A stretch of 64,000 nucleotides of DNA from Elizabethkingia occulta. GTDB lineage: Bacteria; Bacteroidota; Bacteroidia; Flavobacteriales; Weeksellaceae. A program made the position numbers and the translations under genes. Positions 18,899 through 28,090 of the stretch are shown piece by piece. The stretch lies in assembly GCF_002023715.1 (NCBI RefSeq), contig NZ_MAHX01000018.1, positions 124,001-188,000 on the forward strand, given 5' to 3'. Positions within the stretch are counted from its first letter, which is position 1; each line of letters begins with the position of its first letter. The notes under the pieces were generated by a model that was given only the letters and a program-made list of their open reading frames with translations, did not search any database and was not told the DNA's origin.

Positions 18899-20365
18899 AT
18901 GAAAACAATAAAATATTTAATCACGGCATTATCTATAGGCACAATCATTAATAGTTGTTCCAGTGACCTGAATACTTTGCCAAACGGAGATATTTCGGGT
19001 GAACAACTGAATGATGACCAATCAAAGGCTGAGAAAATCCTGGGCGGTATATATCTGGATCTTCGCAGTAATGGTGCCGGCGGAACTACTCTACATTCTG
19101 ACTTCGGTATCATGGCTATTAAAGCTGGAGCAGATCTTATGTCAAATGACGTAATACAAGCTACAAACCAGCATTTAGGTATGTTTTATAATTATGATGC
19201 TACAAATGCCAATAATTCTGCTGCTGAATTTGTCTGGACTACTTTTTACGCCAGAATTTTTGTAATCAACAAATTACTGGATGATATAAAAAATGACAAT
19301 AGTGCAAGCAACAGAGCTATAGCAGGGCAACTGCATGCGCTAAGAGCTTATTCTTATTTTTATCTGATTCGCTTCTATGCCAACGATTACAAAGAGCACA
19401 AACAGGATCCGGGACTTCCTTTGGTACTTACAATCAACAATCAAAGTCAGGGACTTGCCAGATCTACAGTATCCGAGGTATATCAGCAGATTACAAAAGA
19501 TATTGAAGAATCCATTGTACTTTTAGGAAGCTATGCACGTTCTTCCAAAGCTCAAATAGACCAAAGAACAGCTAAGGCGATTGCTTCTGAAATATACTTG
19601 CAAACCGGAGATTATGCTAAAGCCAGCAAATATGCGAATGAAAGCAGACAGGGAATAGCACTGATGACTGAAAACGATTACACCTCCACCGGCTTTTCCA
19701 ACATCAATAATCCGGAAGTAATATGGGGATTCCATAACACAACATCCACCATGAGTATTGGAAATCATTATGCTTCATTTTTCTCCATGTTCGACAATAC
19801 AAACAGAGGTTATGCCGGAGCAGCACAGATTTATAAATTAATAGACAAACGCCTTTATGATGCAATTCCGGGAACTGATTACCGCAAGAAAGTATTCAAT
19901 GGCAGCCAAAGAGCAGATTATAACTTCAACGGAACAGAAAAAAGCTATCCGCCATATGTAAGCTGGAAGTTTAAGGATCCTACTTTGTTTGAAGGTGACT
20001 ATATCTATATCAGAGCTTCTTCTTTATACTATACAGAAGCTGAAGCACTGGCTAGACAAGGCTGGGAAGCTGAAGCCAGACAGGTTCTTTACGAAATCAC
20101 TTCACAAAGAGATAAAACATATTCTCTGTCTTCAAAATCAGGAAATGAACTTGTAAACGAAATTATCCTTCAGAAAAGAATAGAGCTTTGGGGAGAAGGT
20201 TATGCATGGTTTGACATGAAAAGACTGGGTACGCCATTGGAAAGAATATATCCTGGAACTAACCATACCTTCGGAAGGTTCAACTTAGCAACTGATAAAT
20301 TCAAGTTCCAGATCCCTAATAAAGAGATCAATAACAACCCACAAATTAAACAAAACGAATCATAG
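18899..20365 (+). CDS. SusD/RagB-family outer membrane lipoprotein
   Basis: A 488-residue surface lipoprotein that binds ligand for the adjacent SusC. A lipobox ending at Cys20 (TIINSC) is followed by SSDLNTLPNGDISGEQ, typical of the mature SusD N-terminus. TPR-like helices include QLHALRAYSYFYLIRFYAND. The C-terminal signature LVNEIILQKRIELWGEGYAWFDMKR is characteristic of the RagB/SusD family. It is 6 bp downstream of susC and followed by a strong hairpin terminator. Confidence 0.95.
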   Translation: MKTIKYLITALSIGTIINSCSSDLNTLPNGDISGEQLNDDQSKAEKILGGIYLDLRSNGAGGTTLHSDFGIMAIKAGADLMSNDVIQATNQHLGMFYNYDATNANNSAAEFVWTTFYARIFVINKLLDDIKNDNSASNRAIAGQLHALRAYSYFYLIRFYANDYKEHKQDPGLPLVLTINNQSQGLARSTVSEVYQQITKDIEESIVLLGSYARSSKAQIDQRTAKAIASEIYLQTGDYAKASKYANESRQGIALMTENDYTSTGFSNINNPEVIWGFHNTTSTMSIGNHYASFFSMFDNTNRGYAGAAQIYKLIDKRLYDAIPGTDYRKKVFNGSQRADYNFNGTEKSYPPYVSWKFKDPTLFEGDYIYIRASSLYYTEAEALARQGWEAEARQVLYEITSQRDKTYSLSSKSGNELVNEIILQKRIELWGEGYAWFDMKRLGTPLERIYPGTNHTFGRFNLATDKFKFQIPNKEINNNPQIKQNES

Positions 20366-20707
20366 ATCGTGTGGATTATTTTTTAGTTTTTTAAATGGCC
20401 GGATATTACTCCCGGCCATTTTTAATACCTTTATAATCAGCCCTAAAAGAAATCCTCTGAAATAGTTATTTCAAAATAATAGATTATTAAAAACAGAGAC
20501 TTGTCACTAGCCTATGTGGCTTCATTATTATCAATAAGATTTTCCTATATATTAAATTTAATTAATGCTTAGTAAAGGTAATCCTGAGAAATATTCCTAT
20601 TAATCAGCAAAATAACAGACCTTCGGATTGTGGGTTTATTATGTTAAATGGAAATAATAACATTAATGTATACTTTTGCATAACAGATCCAAAATAATAT
20701 TAATACC
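20366..20707 (+). other. 342-bp gap after susD
   Basis: Contains the susD terminator (20394-20424) and, near the end, a -7-like box TACTTTTG at 20671-20678, about 30 bp before the start of the next gene. No clear -33 TTG is at the right distance. The middle 200 bp are AT-rich, with no gene that I can support. Confidence 0.5.
20394..20424 (+). terminator. Rho-independent terminator of the SusC/SusD operon
   Basis: Perfect 9-bp GC-rich stem AATGGCCGG (20394-20402) / CCGGCCATT (20412-20420) with a 9-base loop, followed by TTTAA. Confidence 0.8.
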
Positions 20708-22057
20708 ATGAAAAAAAATTTATTCTCCACAGCTTTTGCCGTTACATTACTTATCTCGTGCTCCCGGCCGGAAATCCACGCCAGCACATCCGAGTTAGAG
20801 GCAGCAACATCTTTACAGTATAAATCAGCATTGCCGGAGCAGACTTATTCATTTAGTGTTCTGCAATTCAATATATGGCAGGAAGGGACTAAGGTTTCCG
20901 GAGGGTATGATGCTATTGTAAATGAAATAGCTTCCCGAGAGCCTGATTTTGTTACTCTTTCGGAGGTCAGAAATTATAACAATACATCTTTTGATCAGCG
21001 TATTGTAGCATCCTTAAAAGCAAAAGGAAAAACATATTATGCCTCCAGAGGAGATGACAATGGTGTTTTGAGTAAATATCCTATTAAAGAGTATTCTGCC
21101 TTTAGTGCTTACCATCGACTAGTTACGGAGGTTGTTCCGGGAAATGAGGTTGTTATCTATTCTGGTCATTTAGATTATACATACTATGCTGTAAACTACC
21201 CCAGAGGATATGATCCTATAACTTTCAAAGAATTACCTGCCCCTGTTACCGATGTAAATAAAATTACAGAAATAAATGATCAGTCTAAAAGGCCACAACA
21301 GATTCAGGATTTTCTTTCTCGTGCAAAACAAGATATAGCAAGTGGGAAAGTAGTAGTTCTGGGTGGAGATTTTAATGAAGCATCACATCTGGACTGGACA
21401 GAGGCAGTTAAAAATCTATATGATCATCGTGGTACAGTTATCAACTGGAGTTCCACCTCTACTCTTTCCAAAGCAGGTTTTAAAGACAGCTACAGAGTAA
21501 TATATCCGGACGAAGTCAATTATCCAGGATTTACATGGCCGGCACAATCCTCATGGGCTCCTAAATCTGATGAGCGGGACAGAATTGATTATATATTCTA
21601 TTATGACAACGGAAATATTTCTGTAAGCGACAGCTATATTGTAGGGCCGAAAAATACGATAGTAAAGAATATTTCAGTTCCGGAAACCTCAAAAGATAAA
21701 TTTTCTGAACCAAAAGGTATATGGCCTACAGATCATAAAGCGGTATGGAGTACTTTCAAAGTTAAAATACCTCGGAATAACGCCAAAATCACATTAAACA
21801 GAAACAGTTATAAACTAAACGAAACTATTCCGGTTTCCTTTAGCAGCGGTTCTACAGATCCCAAAGCATGGATTGGTATATACAAACAAGGGCAAACTCC
21901 GGGAACTAATTCTTCGACAAAATGGCAATATACAAACGCTAAAAGTGGCACACTTAACTTTGCTTTGGATACTCCCGGTTCTTATTATATTTCTTTCTTT
22001 AAAGATAACGGATATACCGAAATAGCACCTAGAGTTTATTTTAGTTGTGTGAATTAA
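20708..22057 (+). CDS. Endonuclease/exonuclease/phosphatase-fold lipoprotein
   Basis: A 449-residue exported metal-dependent phosphoesterase. The lipobox ends at Cys18 (LLISC). The EEP fold (about 48-355) shows the expected catalytic signposts: LQFNIWQ (metal-site Asn), LSEVRN (metal-ligand Glu), SGHLDY (His), GGDFNEASH (Asp/Asn), and a final TDHKAVW with the catalytic Asp-His pair. A separate C-terminal beta domain (about 360-449, DPKAWIGIYKQGQTPG) probably binds substrate or surface. The family includes DNases, sphingomyelinases and inositol phosphatases; I cannot tell which activity this one has. It lies after susD but beyond a terminator and has its own possible promoter, so it is a functional neighbour rather than clearly the same operon. 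Confidence 0.85.
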   Translation: MKKNLFSTAFAVTLLISCSRPEIHASTSELEAATSLQYKSALPEQTYSFSVLQFNIWQEGTKVSGGYDAIVNEIASREPDFVTLSEVRNYNNTSFDQRIVASLKAKGKTYYASRGDDNGVLSKYPIKEYSAFSAYHRLVTEVVPGNEVVIYSGHLDYTYYAVNYPRGYDPITFKELPAPVTDVNKITEINDQSKRPQQIQDFLSRAKQDIASGKVVVLGGDFNEASHLDWTEAVKNLYDHRGTVINWSSTSTLSKAGFKDSYRVIYPDEVNYPGFTWPAQSSWAPKSDERDRIDYIFYYDNGNISVSDSYIVGPKNTIVKNISVPETSKDKFSEPKGIWPTDHKAVWSTFKVKIPRNNAKITLNRNSYKLNETIPVSFSSGSTDPKAWIGIYKQGQTPGTNSSTKWQYTNAKSGTLNFALDTPGSYYISFFKDNGYTEIAPRVYFSCVN

Positions 22058-22085
22058 AAAATAAATACAAGGCTTTATATTGATC

Positions 22086-22121
22086 AAAAGAGGCTGTCTC
22101 ACTTTTAAGACAGCCTCTTTT
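22086..22121 (+). terminator. Rho-independent terminator after the EEP lipoprotein gene
   Basis: Perfect 14-bp stem AAAAGAGGCTGTCT (22086-22099) / AGACAGCCTCTTTT (22108-22121) with an 8-base loop. Confidence 0.85.
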
Positions 22122-22277
22122 GTGATTAAATATACAATTGATTTATTATAATATCCGAAGAAATAAAATAAAGTAAGATTAATTATTAGGATTTATTGAA
22201 ATAATTAGCTGTCCAAACAAAGACATTTGATAGATAGACTCTAACAGGAAATTAATAATATTTCACATTCTATTATT

Positions 22278-22307
22278 TTGTTCTCCACCCCCATTTCCGT
22301 AATTTTA
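22278..22307 (+). promoter_or_regulatory. Probable promoter of the gnd-zwf-pgl operon
   Basis: A -33 TTG (22278-22280), a 19-base spacer and TAATTTTA (22300-22307), which matches the Bacteroidota -7 consensus TAnnTTTG at all but the last base. It lies 38 bp before the gnd start. A small dyad CTGTAAAAACAG follows immediately downstream and may be an operator. Confidence 0.45.
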
Positions 22308-22344
22308 TTGTCTGTAAAAACAGAATTCACATAACATTTAAACA

Positions 22345-23763
22345 ATGGAGAAATATAATTACGGAGTGATTGGCCTCGGAGTAATGGGACGCAATCTTCT
22401 TTATAATATTGCTGATCATAATTTTTCAGTTGCAGGATTTGACCTGGATGAAGAAAAGGTAAAAGAATTACAGGCTGGTGCTACTTCCGCAATGAAAGTA
22501 AAAGGAAGCACAACTCTGGAAGATTTTGTATCGGCATTAGAAACCCCAAGAAAAATTATCCTTATGGTACCCGCAGGAAAACCTGTAGATGCAGTTTTAG
22601 GAAACATAACACCACTTCTTAGCCCGGGAGATATTGTCATAGACGCAGGAAACTCTTATTTTGAAGATACCAACAGACGTATTGCCGATTTAGCAGCAAA
22701 AAATCTGCACTTTATGGGAATGGGTGTTTCTGGAGGTGAAAAAGGTGCAAGGACAGGTCCCAGCATTATGCCCAGCGGAGATTTGGAAGCTTTCCGTCTT
22801 CTTCAGCCAATGCTGGAAGCTATTTCTGCAAAAGTTGGCAATGAGGCTTGTACCGCATACATGGGGAAAAGTTCTGCCGGAAACTATGTAAAAATGGTGC
22901 ATAACGGAATTGAATACGCCATTATGCAGCTTATCAGTGAGGCTTATGACCTGCTTAAAAGAGGAGCTAATCTAAATAACGACCAGTTATACGAGGTTTT
23001 CAAAGAGTGGAACAATGGCGAAATGAATTCGTTCCTGATTGAAATTACCCGTGATATTTTCCAGCAGAAAGATTCCCTTACGGACGGTTATCTTGTAGAT
23101 AAGATCCTGGATAAAGCCGGAGCGAAAGGAACCGGAAAATGGACTTCCGAACAAGCTATGGAAATTGGAGTTTCTATTCCAACTATAGATATCGCAGTTA
23201 CTTCAAGAATTTTGTCTGCTTATAAAGACGAAAGGGTTCAGGCTTCTAAGCTATACTCGGAAAAGGAAATTGCAAGTCCTGAAAATACAGCTCTGTTCAT
23301 AAAAGAAGTTGGAGATGCTTTGTATCTGGCTACATTAATAAGTTATGCGCAAGGTCTTGCTTTATTGGTAAAAGCATCTAAGGAATATGGTTTTGAAATA
23401 CCATTACAAGATGTTGTAAAAATATGGAGGGGTGGCTGTATCATTCGATCAGTACTATTGGAAAAATTCTATTCTGCTTATTCCAAAAATCCGGATTTAT
23501 CCAATATTTTACTGGATCAAAACATTTCTGCTATCGTTAAAGAAAAAATCAGCTCATTGCGAAAAACAGCCAGCTATGCTGCATTAAACGGAATTCCTTC
23601 TTTAGGTATTCAAACTGCATTGGGATATTTCGATGCCTATACAACGGAATTTCTTCCTGTGAACCTTATCCAGGCTCAGCGTGATTATTTTGGAGCACAT
23701 ACCTATCAGCGTATTGATCAGGAAGGTACTTTTCACACTTCATGGCAATCTGCAAACAACTAA
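22345..23763 (+). CDS. gnd: 6-phosphogluconate dehydrogenase (decarboxylating)
   Basis: A 472-residue enzyme that oxidises 6-phosphogluconate to ribulose 5-phosphate and CO2 while reducing NADP+. The Rossmann motif GLGVMGRNL is at residues 10-18. The substrate loop GVSGGEKGARTGPSIMPSG and the signature KMVHNGIEYAIMQL carry the catalytic Lys/His/Asn set. The C-terminal region has YFGAHTYQRID, as in the long (about 470-residue) dimeric class. It is first in a three-gene operon with zwf (12-bp gap) and pgl. Confidence 0.97.
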   Translation: MEKYNYGVIGLGVMGRNLLYNIADHNFSVAGFDLDEEKVKELQAGATSAMKVKGSTTLEDFVSALETPRKIILMVPAGKPVDAVLGNITPLLSPGDIVIDAGNSYFEDTNRRIADLAAKNLHFMGMGVSGGEKGARTGPSIMPSGDLEAFRLLQPMLEAISAKVGNEACTAYMGKSSAGNYVKMVHNGIEYAIMQLISEAYDLLKRGANLNNDQLYEVFKEWNNGEMNSFLIEITRDIFQQKDSLTDGYLVDKILDKAGAKGTGKWTSEQAMEIGVSIPTIDIAVTSRILSAYKDERVQASKLYSEKEIASPENTALFIKEVGDALYLATLISYAQGLALLVKASKEYGFEIPLQDVVKIWRGGCIIRSVLLEKFYSAYSKNPDLSNILLDQNISAIVKEKISSLRKTASYAALNGIPSLGIQTALGYFDAYTTEFLPVNLIQAQRDYFGAHTYQRIDQEGTFHTSWQSANN

Positions 23764-23775
23764 AATCAGGAAATA

Positions 23776-25257
23776 ATGAGTGAAGAAAAAGTCCTGCATC
23801 CGACTACTATTATCATTTTCGGAGCAACAGGAGATTTAGCAAAAAGAAAGTTGTTCCCGGCGTTTTATAATTTGTATATAGATGGCAGAATGCCTGAACA
23901 ATTTAATATTATCGCCTTAGGAAGATCGGAAAATACCAATAAAAATTTCAGAAATTACGTTGTAGAAAATCTGGAAAATTTTTCCAGAAGAAAAGGAACT
24001 CCTAAAGACTGGTCTGGATTTAAGTCCCATATTACCTATTTCCAGCATCAACTGGATCAGGAAGATTCCTATCAGGCTCTTAATCAGAAATTAGAAGATT
24101 TAGACAATACCTACGGAACAAGAGGAAACAGATTGTTCTATCTATCCATTGCCCCTAATTTTATTACTACAATTTCTAATCATATCAAGAATGCTTCATT
24201 AGCTTCTGATCCAGCAAAAGATCGGATCATTATCGAGAAGCCTTTTGGCCATGATAAGCAGTCTGCCATTGAACTCAACAATCTTCTGGGTGAAACTTTT
24301 GAAGAAGAACAGATTTACCGTATCGACCATTATCTGGGAAAAGAAACGGTACAGAATATTCTCGCATTCAGATTTGGAAATTCAATTTATGAACCTTTAT
24401 GGAATCATAACTATATAGAATCTGTGCAGATTACGGTAGCTGAAGAAGTTGGTGTAGAAACAAGAGGTGCATTCTATGAACAAACGGGAGCGCTAATCGA
24501 TATGGTACAAAATCACCTGTTACAAATATTATGTATGGTAGCTATGGAACCACCTGCTTCCTTAGAATCCGGTGAAATCAGAGATCGAAAAGTAGATGTT
24601 CTGAAGTCAATCCGCAGAATTTCACCTGATCAGGTTGGTCATTATGCAGTGAGAGGCCAGTACGGCCCCGGCATTATAAATGGTGTAGAATCTAAAGGTT
24701 ACCGCCAGGAGAATGGTATTGCTCCTGACTCCAATACAGAGACTTTTGCTGCTGTAAAATTCTATCTGGATAACGAGAGATGGCAGGATGTTCCGTTCTA
24801 TGTACGTACCGGAAAAAAAATGAAAGAAAAGCATTCTTACATTACTATTCAATTTAAGCCACTTCCCCACTCTACATTCTCAAATAGTTCGCATCATCTT
24901 TCAGCCAACAGACTTATTATTAATATCCAACCAATGATGGATATCAGACTGCAGTTTATGACAAAAAAACCAGGTCTTTCATTGGTTTTAGAGCCTGTAG
25001 AAATGATTTTTGACAACTTTGCATGTCAGGAAGATACTCCGGAAGCCTATGAAACCTTATTACTGGAAGCTCTTTTAGGAGATCTTACGCTGTTTATGCG
25101 TTCAGATCAGGTAGAAGAAGCATGGGACGTGGTAAAAACTATACAGGAGTCCTGGAAAAATAACAAAGATACCTCTTTCCCTAATTATGAAGCCGGAAGC
25201 TGGGGGCCGGAAGACAGTATGGAACTTGTTAAAAGACAAGGCCATAAATGGGTATAA
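23776..25257 (+). CDS. zwf: Glucose-6-phosphate 1-dehydrogenase
   Basis: A 493-residue enzyme that oxidises glucose 6-phosphate to the lactone, the entry step of the oxidative pentose phosphate branch. The coenzyme-binding motif IFGATGDLAKRKL is near residues 14-26. The substrate-binding signature RIDHYLGKE is at 182-190, and the probable catalytic His247 is in MVQNHLLQ. Length is standard. It lies between gnd and pgl with 12- and 21-bp gaps. Confidence 0.97.
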   Translation: MSEEKVLHPTTIIIFGATGDLAKRKLFPAFYNLYIDGRMPEQFNIIALGRSENTNKNFRNYVVENLENFSRRKGTPKDWSGFKSHITYFQHQLDQEDSYQALNQKLEDLDNTYGTRGNRLFYLSIAPNFITTISNHIKNASLASDPAKDRIIIEKPFGHDKQSAIELNNLLGETFEEEQIYRIDHYLGKETVQNILAFRFGNSIYEPLWNHNYIESVQITVAEEVGVETRGAFYEQTGALIDMVQNHLLQILCMVAMEPPASLESGEIRDRKVDVLKSIRRISPDQVGHYAVRGQYGPGIINGVESKGYRQENGIAPDSNTETFAAVKFYLDNERWQDVPFYVRTGKKMKEKHSYITIQFKPLPHSTFSNSSHHLSANRLIINIQPMMDIRLQFMTKKPGLSLVLEPVEMIFDNFACQEDTPEAYETLLLEALLGDLTLFMRSDQVEEAWDVVKTIQESWKNNKDTSFPNYEAGSWGPEDSMELVKRQGHKWV

Positions 25258-25278
25258 AATATAATAAAAAAAGAAGAA

Positions 25279-25989
25279 ATGAATATTACGGTATTTAATG
25301 ATCTGGAAAAACTGTATAAGAAAGCAGCAGATAAATTTATTGATCTTTCAAAAAAATCTATTGAAAAACATAATCGTTTTGTTGTAGCACTTAGCGGCGG
25401 TTCTTCTCCAAAAGCTATTTTCAGTTTATTGGCTACTCCGGAATATGCAGACCAGGTTGAGTGGAATAAAGTTTATTTTTTCTGGGTTGATGAAAGATGG
25501 GTACCTCTTAATGATGAAAAAAGCAATGCAAGGATGACCTTCGAAACGCTTTTGGATAAAGTTCCTGTCAACAAGGATCATATCTTCCCGATGTATCAGG
25601 ACGGAATAGAACCTGAAGAGTTTGCCAAAGTATATGAACAACAGATAAGAAATGTTCTTGGAGACGAGGGTATTTTTGATTTTATTCTTCTTGGGATGGG
25701 AGATGATGGTCATACAGCTTCTTTATTTCCCGGTGAAGCAATCCTGAATGAGAAGCAAAAATGGGTAGATGCTTATTACCTGAAACCTCAGGAGATGTTC
25801 CGTATTACCCTGACCGCTCCTTTGATTAATAAAGCAGATAATATTCTGGCTGTAGCATTCGGTGAATCAAAAAAACATGCGCTGAACGAAATATTGAACG
25901 GTGAATATAATCCTACGTTATATCCAATGCAGCTCATTAACAAAAAAGAAAGCTTCCAGTTTTTCACTGACGAGAAAGCTAAAGGATAA
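25279..25989 (+). CDS. pgl: 6-phosphogluconolactonase
   Basis: A 236-residue DevB-type lactonase that hydrolyses 6-phosphogluconolactone. Visible family motifs are ALSGGSSPKAIF, FFWVDERWVPLNDEKSN and LLGMGDDGHTASLFPG, the last with the catalytic histidine. Together with zwf and gnd it completes the oxidative branch in one transcription unit, which ends at a strong hairpin 13 bp past the stop. Confidence 0.96.
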   Translation: MNITVFNDLEKLYKKAADKFIDLSKKSIEKHNRFVVALSGGSSPKAIFSLLATPEYADQVEWNKVYFFWVDERWVPLNDEKSNARMTFETLLDKVPVNKDHIFPMYQDGIEPEEFAKVYEQQIRNVLGDEGIFDFILLGMGDDGHTASLFPGEAILNEKQKWVDAYYLKPQEMFRITLTAPLINKADNILAVAFGESKKHALNEILNGEYNPTLYPMQLINKKESFQFFTDEKAKG

Positions 25990-26001
25990 AATTCTACAAA
26001 T

Positions 26002-26031
26002 AAAAAAGACCACTTTTCAGTGGTCTTTTTT
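26002..26031. terminator. Bidirectional terminator between pgl and terC
   Basis: Perfect 13-bp stem AAAAAAGACCACT (26002-26014) / AGTGGTCTTTTTT (26019-26031) with a 4-base loop. A-tract and T-tract allow termination from both sides. Practically the same hairpin occurs at 36668-36697 and 41048-41075. Confidence 0.9.
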
Positions 26032-26050
26032 ATTTCTGTAAAAGAAGTCT

Positions 26051-26842
26051 TTATTTAGAACGTTTGGGGAAACCAAATAAATAACTGGTTATAATCGGGA
26101 CTACAAATAAAAGAACAGTAGTTGCCGAAATCAGAACTTCCATTGTATGTCCGCTTAAAAATTCCGCCAGCGATGTGGTTGGATAAAAATGTTCGTACAA
26201 CGACAATGTAAGCTTAACACCTAAAATTGCAATAACAATAAAAGCAATGGTTTCTAAAAAGGGAAACTTTTGCATTAAACGCACAAACCATTGTGCAATA
26301 AATCTCATGGCTAAAATTCCTATAAAAACGCCTATTGTAACCAAAAGTAAGTTTTTTGAAAAGGCCACAGCTGCAAAGACATTATCTATGGAAAATGCCA
26401 GGTCCATTACCTCTACTAACGCTACCGTTGTCCAGAATTTGCCTAGAAGACCTACGGAGTTTCTATAGATCCATCCGGATTCTTTAGGGTGCTGCTCTTT
26501 CTGTTCTTCTTCTCCATCTGAATTTTTATTCTTTTTAACAAACCAGTCCAAAGCAATATAGATGAGATATAAACCACCCAGGGGTTTTACCCACCATACA
26601 GAGATGAGAACTGAAGCAAAAATAAGTGCTAAACCACGAAACAAATAAGCACCCCATATACCGTACTTAAGTGCTTTTTTCCGTTGCTTTTCCGGTAAAT
26701 CCATTACCATCGTTGCCAAAACAGCCGCATTGTCTATTGACAAAAGACTTTCAATAAGAATTAAATTGGCAATAATGATTGCAGACTTTGTTGGATTTTG
26801 AAGAATCTCTTCTAAAAGGATTGAGAAATCAGAAAGTATCAT
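26051..26842 (-). CDS. TerC/Alx-family integral membrane protein
   Basis: A 263-residue polytopic protein of the TerC family, whose members are linked to tellurite resistance and, more recently, to metal-ion (manganese) efflux. The two paired acidic membrane motifs are present: ESLLSIDNAAVLA near residue 30 and EVMDLAFSIDNVFAAVAF near residue 150. A charged cytoplasmic loop (KKNKNSDGEEEQKEQHPKE) separates the halves. Its ATG directly follows the stop codon of the upstream symporter gene, so the two are translationally coupled. Confidence 0.9.
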   Translation of the reverse strand: MILSDFSILLEEILQNPTKSAIIIANLILIESLLSIDNAAVLATMVMDLPEKQRKKALKYGIWGAYLFRGLALIFASVLISVWWVKPLGGLYLIYIALDWFVKKNKNSDGEEEQKEQHPKESGWIYRNSVGLLGKFWTTVALVEVMDLAFSIDNVFAAVAFSKNLLLVTIGVFIGILAMRFIAQWFVRLMQKFPFLETIAFIVIAILGVKLTLSLYEHFYPTTSLAEFLSGHTMEVLISATTVLLFVVPIITSYLFGFPKRSK

Positions 26843-28042
26843 TTATATATTAATGTGTTTTTGATTTATTTTCGAAATAATGGCACCACCAATAGCAATT
26901 CCTATAAAGTTGGTCACAGCTCTTGCCTCGTTCATAAAGCGATCTATACTATACAACAGTGCAATCTCTGACATCGGAATTTCCCCAAATTTATCAAGGG
27001 TGAAAACAAGTGCCAAGAAGCCAGATCCGGGGACACCCGATGCTGTTTTTGAAGCGATTGATACAACAATAAATAACCAGATATAATCTGTATAATCTAA
27101 ATGGATATTATATAATTGCACAAGAAATATACAGGCAATTGAAAGATAAATACAGGCTCCTGCAAGGTTAAAATTGTATCCTAATGGAATAATAAAGCGA
27201 AGAATTTTCCTGTTGTATCCTTGTGATTCCATTTTTTCAAAAATCATCGGAAAAGCAGTCTTTGATGATGAAGTTGCCAGAACAAGTACAATTTCTTCTT
27301 TGATACTGATAAGAAAATCCCAAAGATTAATTTTGAACAAATAAGATACTATACCCAATATTCCTACAATGAAAACAATGCAGGCCAAATATACTGTTGC
27401 AACAAGTTTGCTCAGTGGCAAAAGAGTATTGATTCCGTAAACGGAAATACTATAAGCTATATTACAGAAGACAACAATAGGAAGAAGAAAATACAAATAC
27501 TTTATTAGCTTATAGAGCATCTCTCTACCGTTATCCAAAAGAAGGAGAATCTTGTCTTTATTTTTAAAAAAATTGATAACTATCCCACCCGCAATTGATA
27601 ACAAAATAAGTATCATATAATTGTTGATATACAGCAAACCTTTGTAGCCGATAACGGGAGAGGCTGAAATATATTTACCGACAGAGGTTATATCAATCCC
27701 TGTATCCGCACCTGGCTTTAGTAAAAAACCAAAACCAAGTCCCAGCAAAATACTTATTGTAGTAATCAATAGAAAATAACAGATCATTTGTACAGTAATC
27801 CTGAATGCATTTTGGATACTGAAAACATAACTAACACCGTAAGTAGTTGCAATAAAAATAACAGGAACTATTAATAACTCCAGAACCTGAAAAAAATAAT
27901 AGCTTACAATTCTTAGTTTCTTACTTAGTTCCGGAAAATAATACCCTGTGAGTGCACCACAAATAATTGCTGCAAAAACATATAAAGAAAGGCTTCTTAC
28001 ATATGTATCGGAAAATGTTTTTTGTCGGAAAGCAGAACTCAT
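26843..28042 (-). CDS. Dicarboxylate/amino acid:cation symporter (DAACS family)
   Basis: A 399-residue Na+/H+-coupled carrier of the GltP/DctA fold. The serine-rich re-entrant loop appears as ATSSSKTAFP, and the C-terminal substrate-binding helix as SIDRFMNEARAVTNFIG, which retains the Asp, Arg and Asn. The motif corresponding to NMDGT reads N292-L-A-G-A, so the aspartate used for Na+ binding in GltPh is an alanine here. That suggests altered ion coupling. It sits between the CitMHS carrier (48 bp upstream) and terC. Confidence 0.88.
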   Translation of the reverse strand: MSSAFRQKTFSDTYVRSLSLYVFAAIICGALTGYYFPELSKKLRIVSYYFFQVLELLIVPVIFIATTYGVSYVFSIQNAFRITVQMICYFLLITTISILLGLGFGFLLKPGADTGIDITSVGKYISASPVIGYKGLLYINNYMILILLSIAGGIVINFFKNKDKILLLLDNGREMLYKLIKYLYFLLPIVVFCNIAYSISVYGINTLLPLSKLVATVYLACIVFIVGILGIVSYLFKINLWDFLISIKEEIVLVLATSSSKTAFPMIFEKMESQGYNRKILRFIIPLGYNFNLAGACIYLSIACIFLVQLYNIHLDYTDYIWLFIVVSIASKTASGVPGSGFLALVFTLDKFGEIPMSEIALLYSIDRFMNEARAVTNFIGIAIGGAIISKINQKHINI

Positions 28043-28090
28043 GAGAAAGTTACCATGTTAAAGTATATAAGAATACAAAATTATCTAAAA

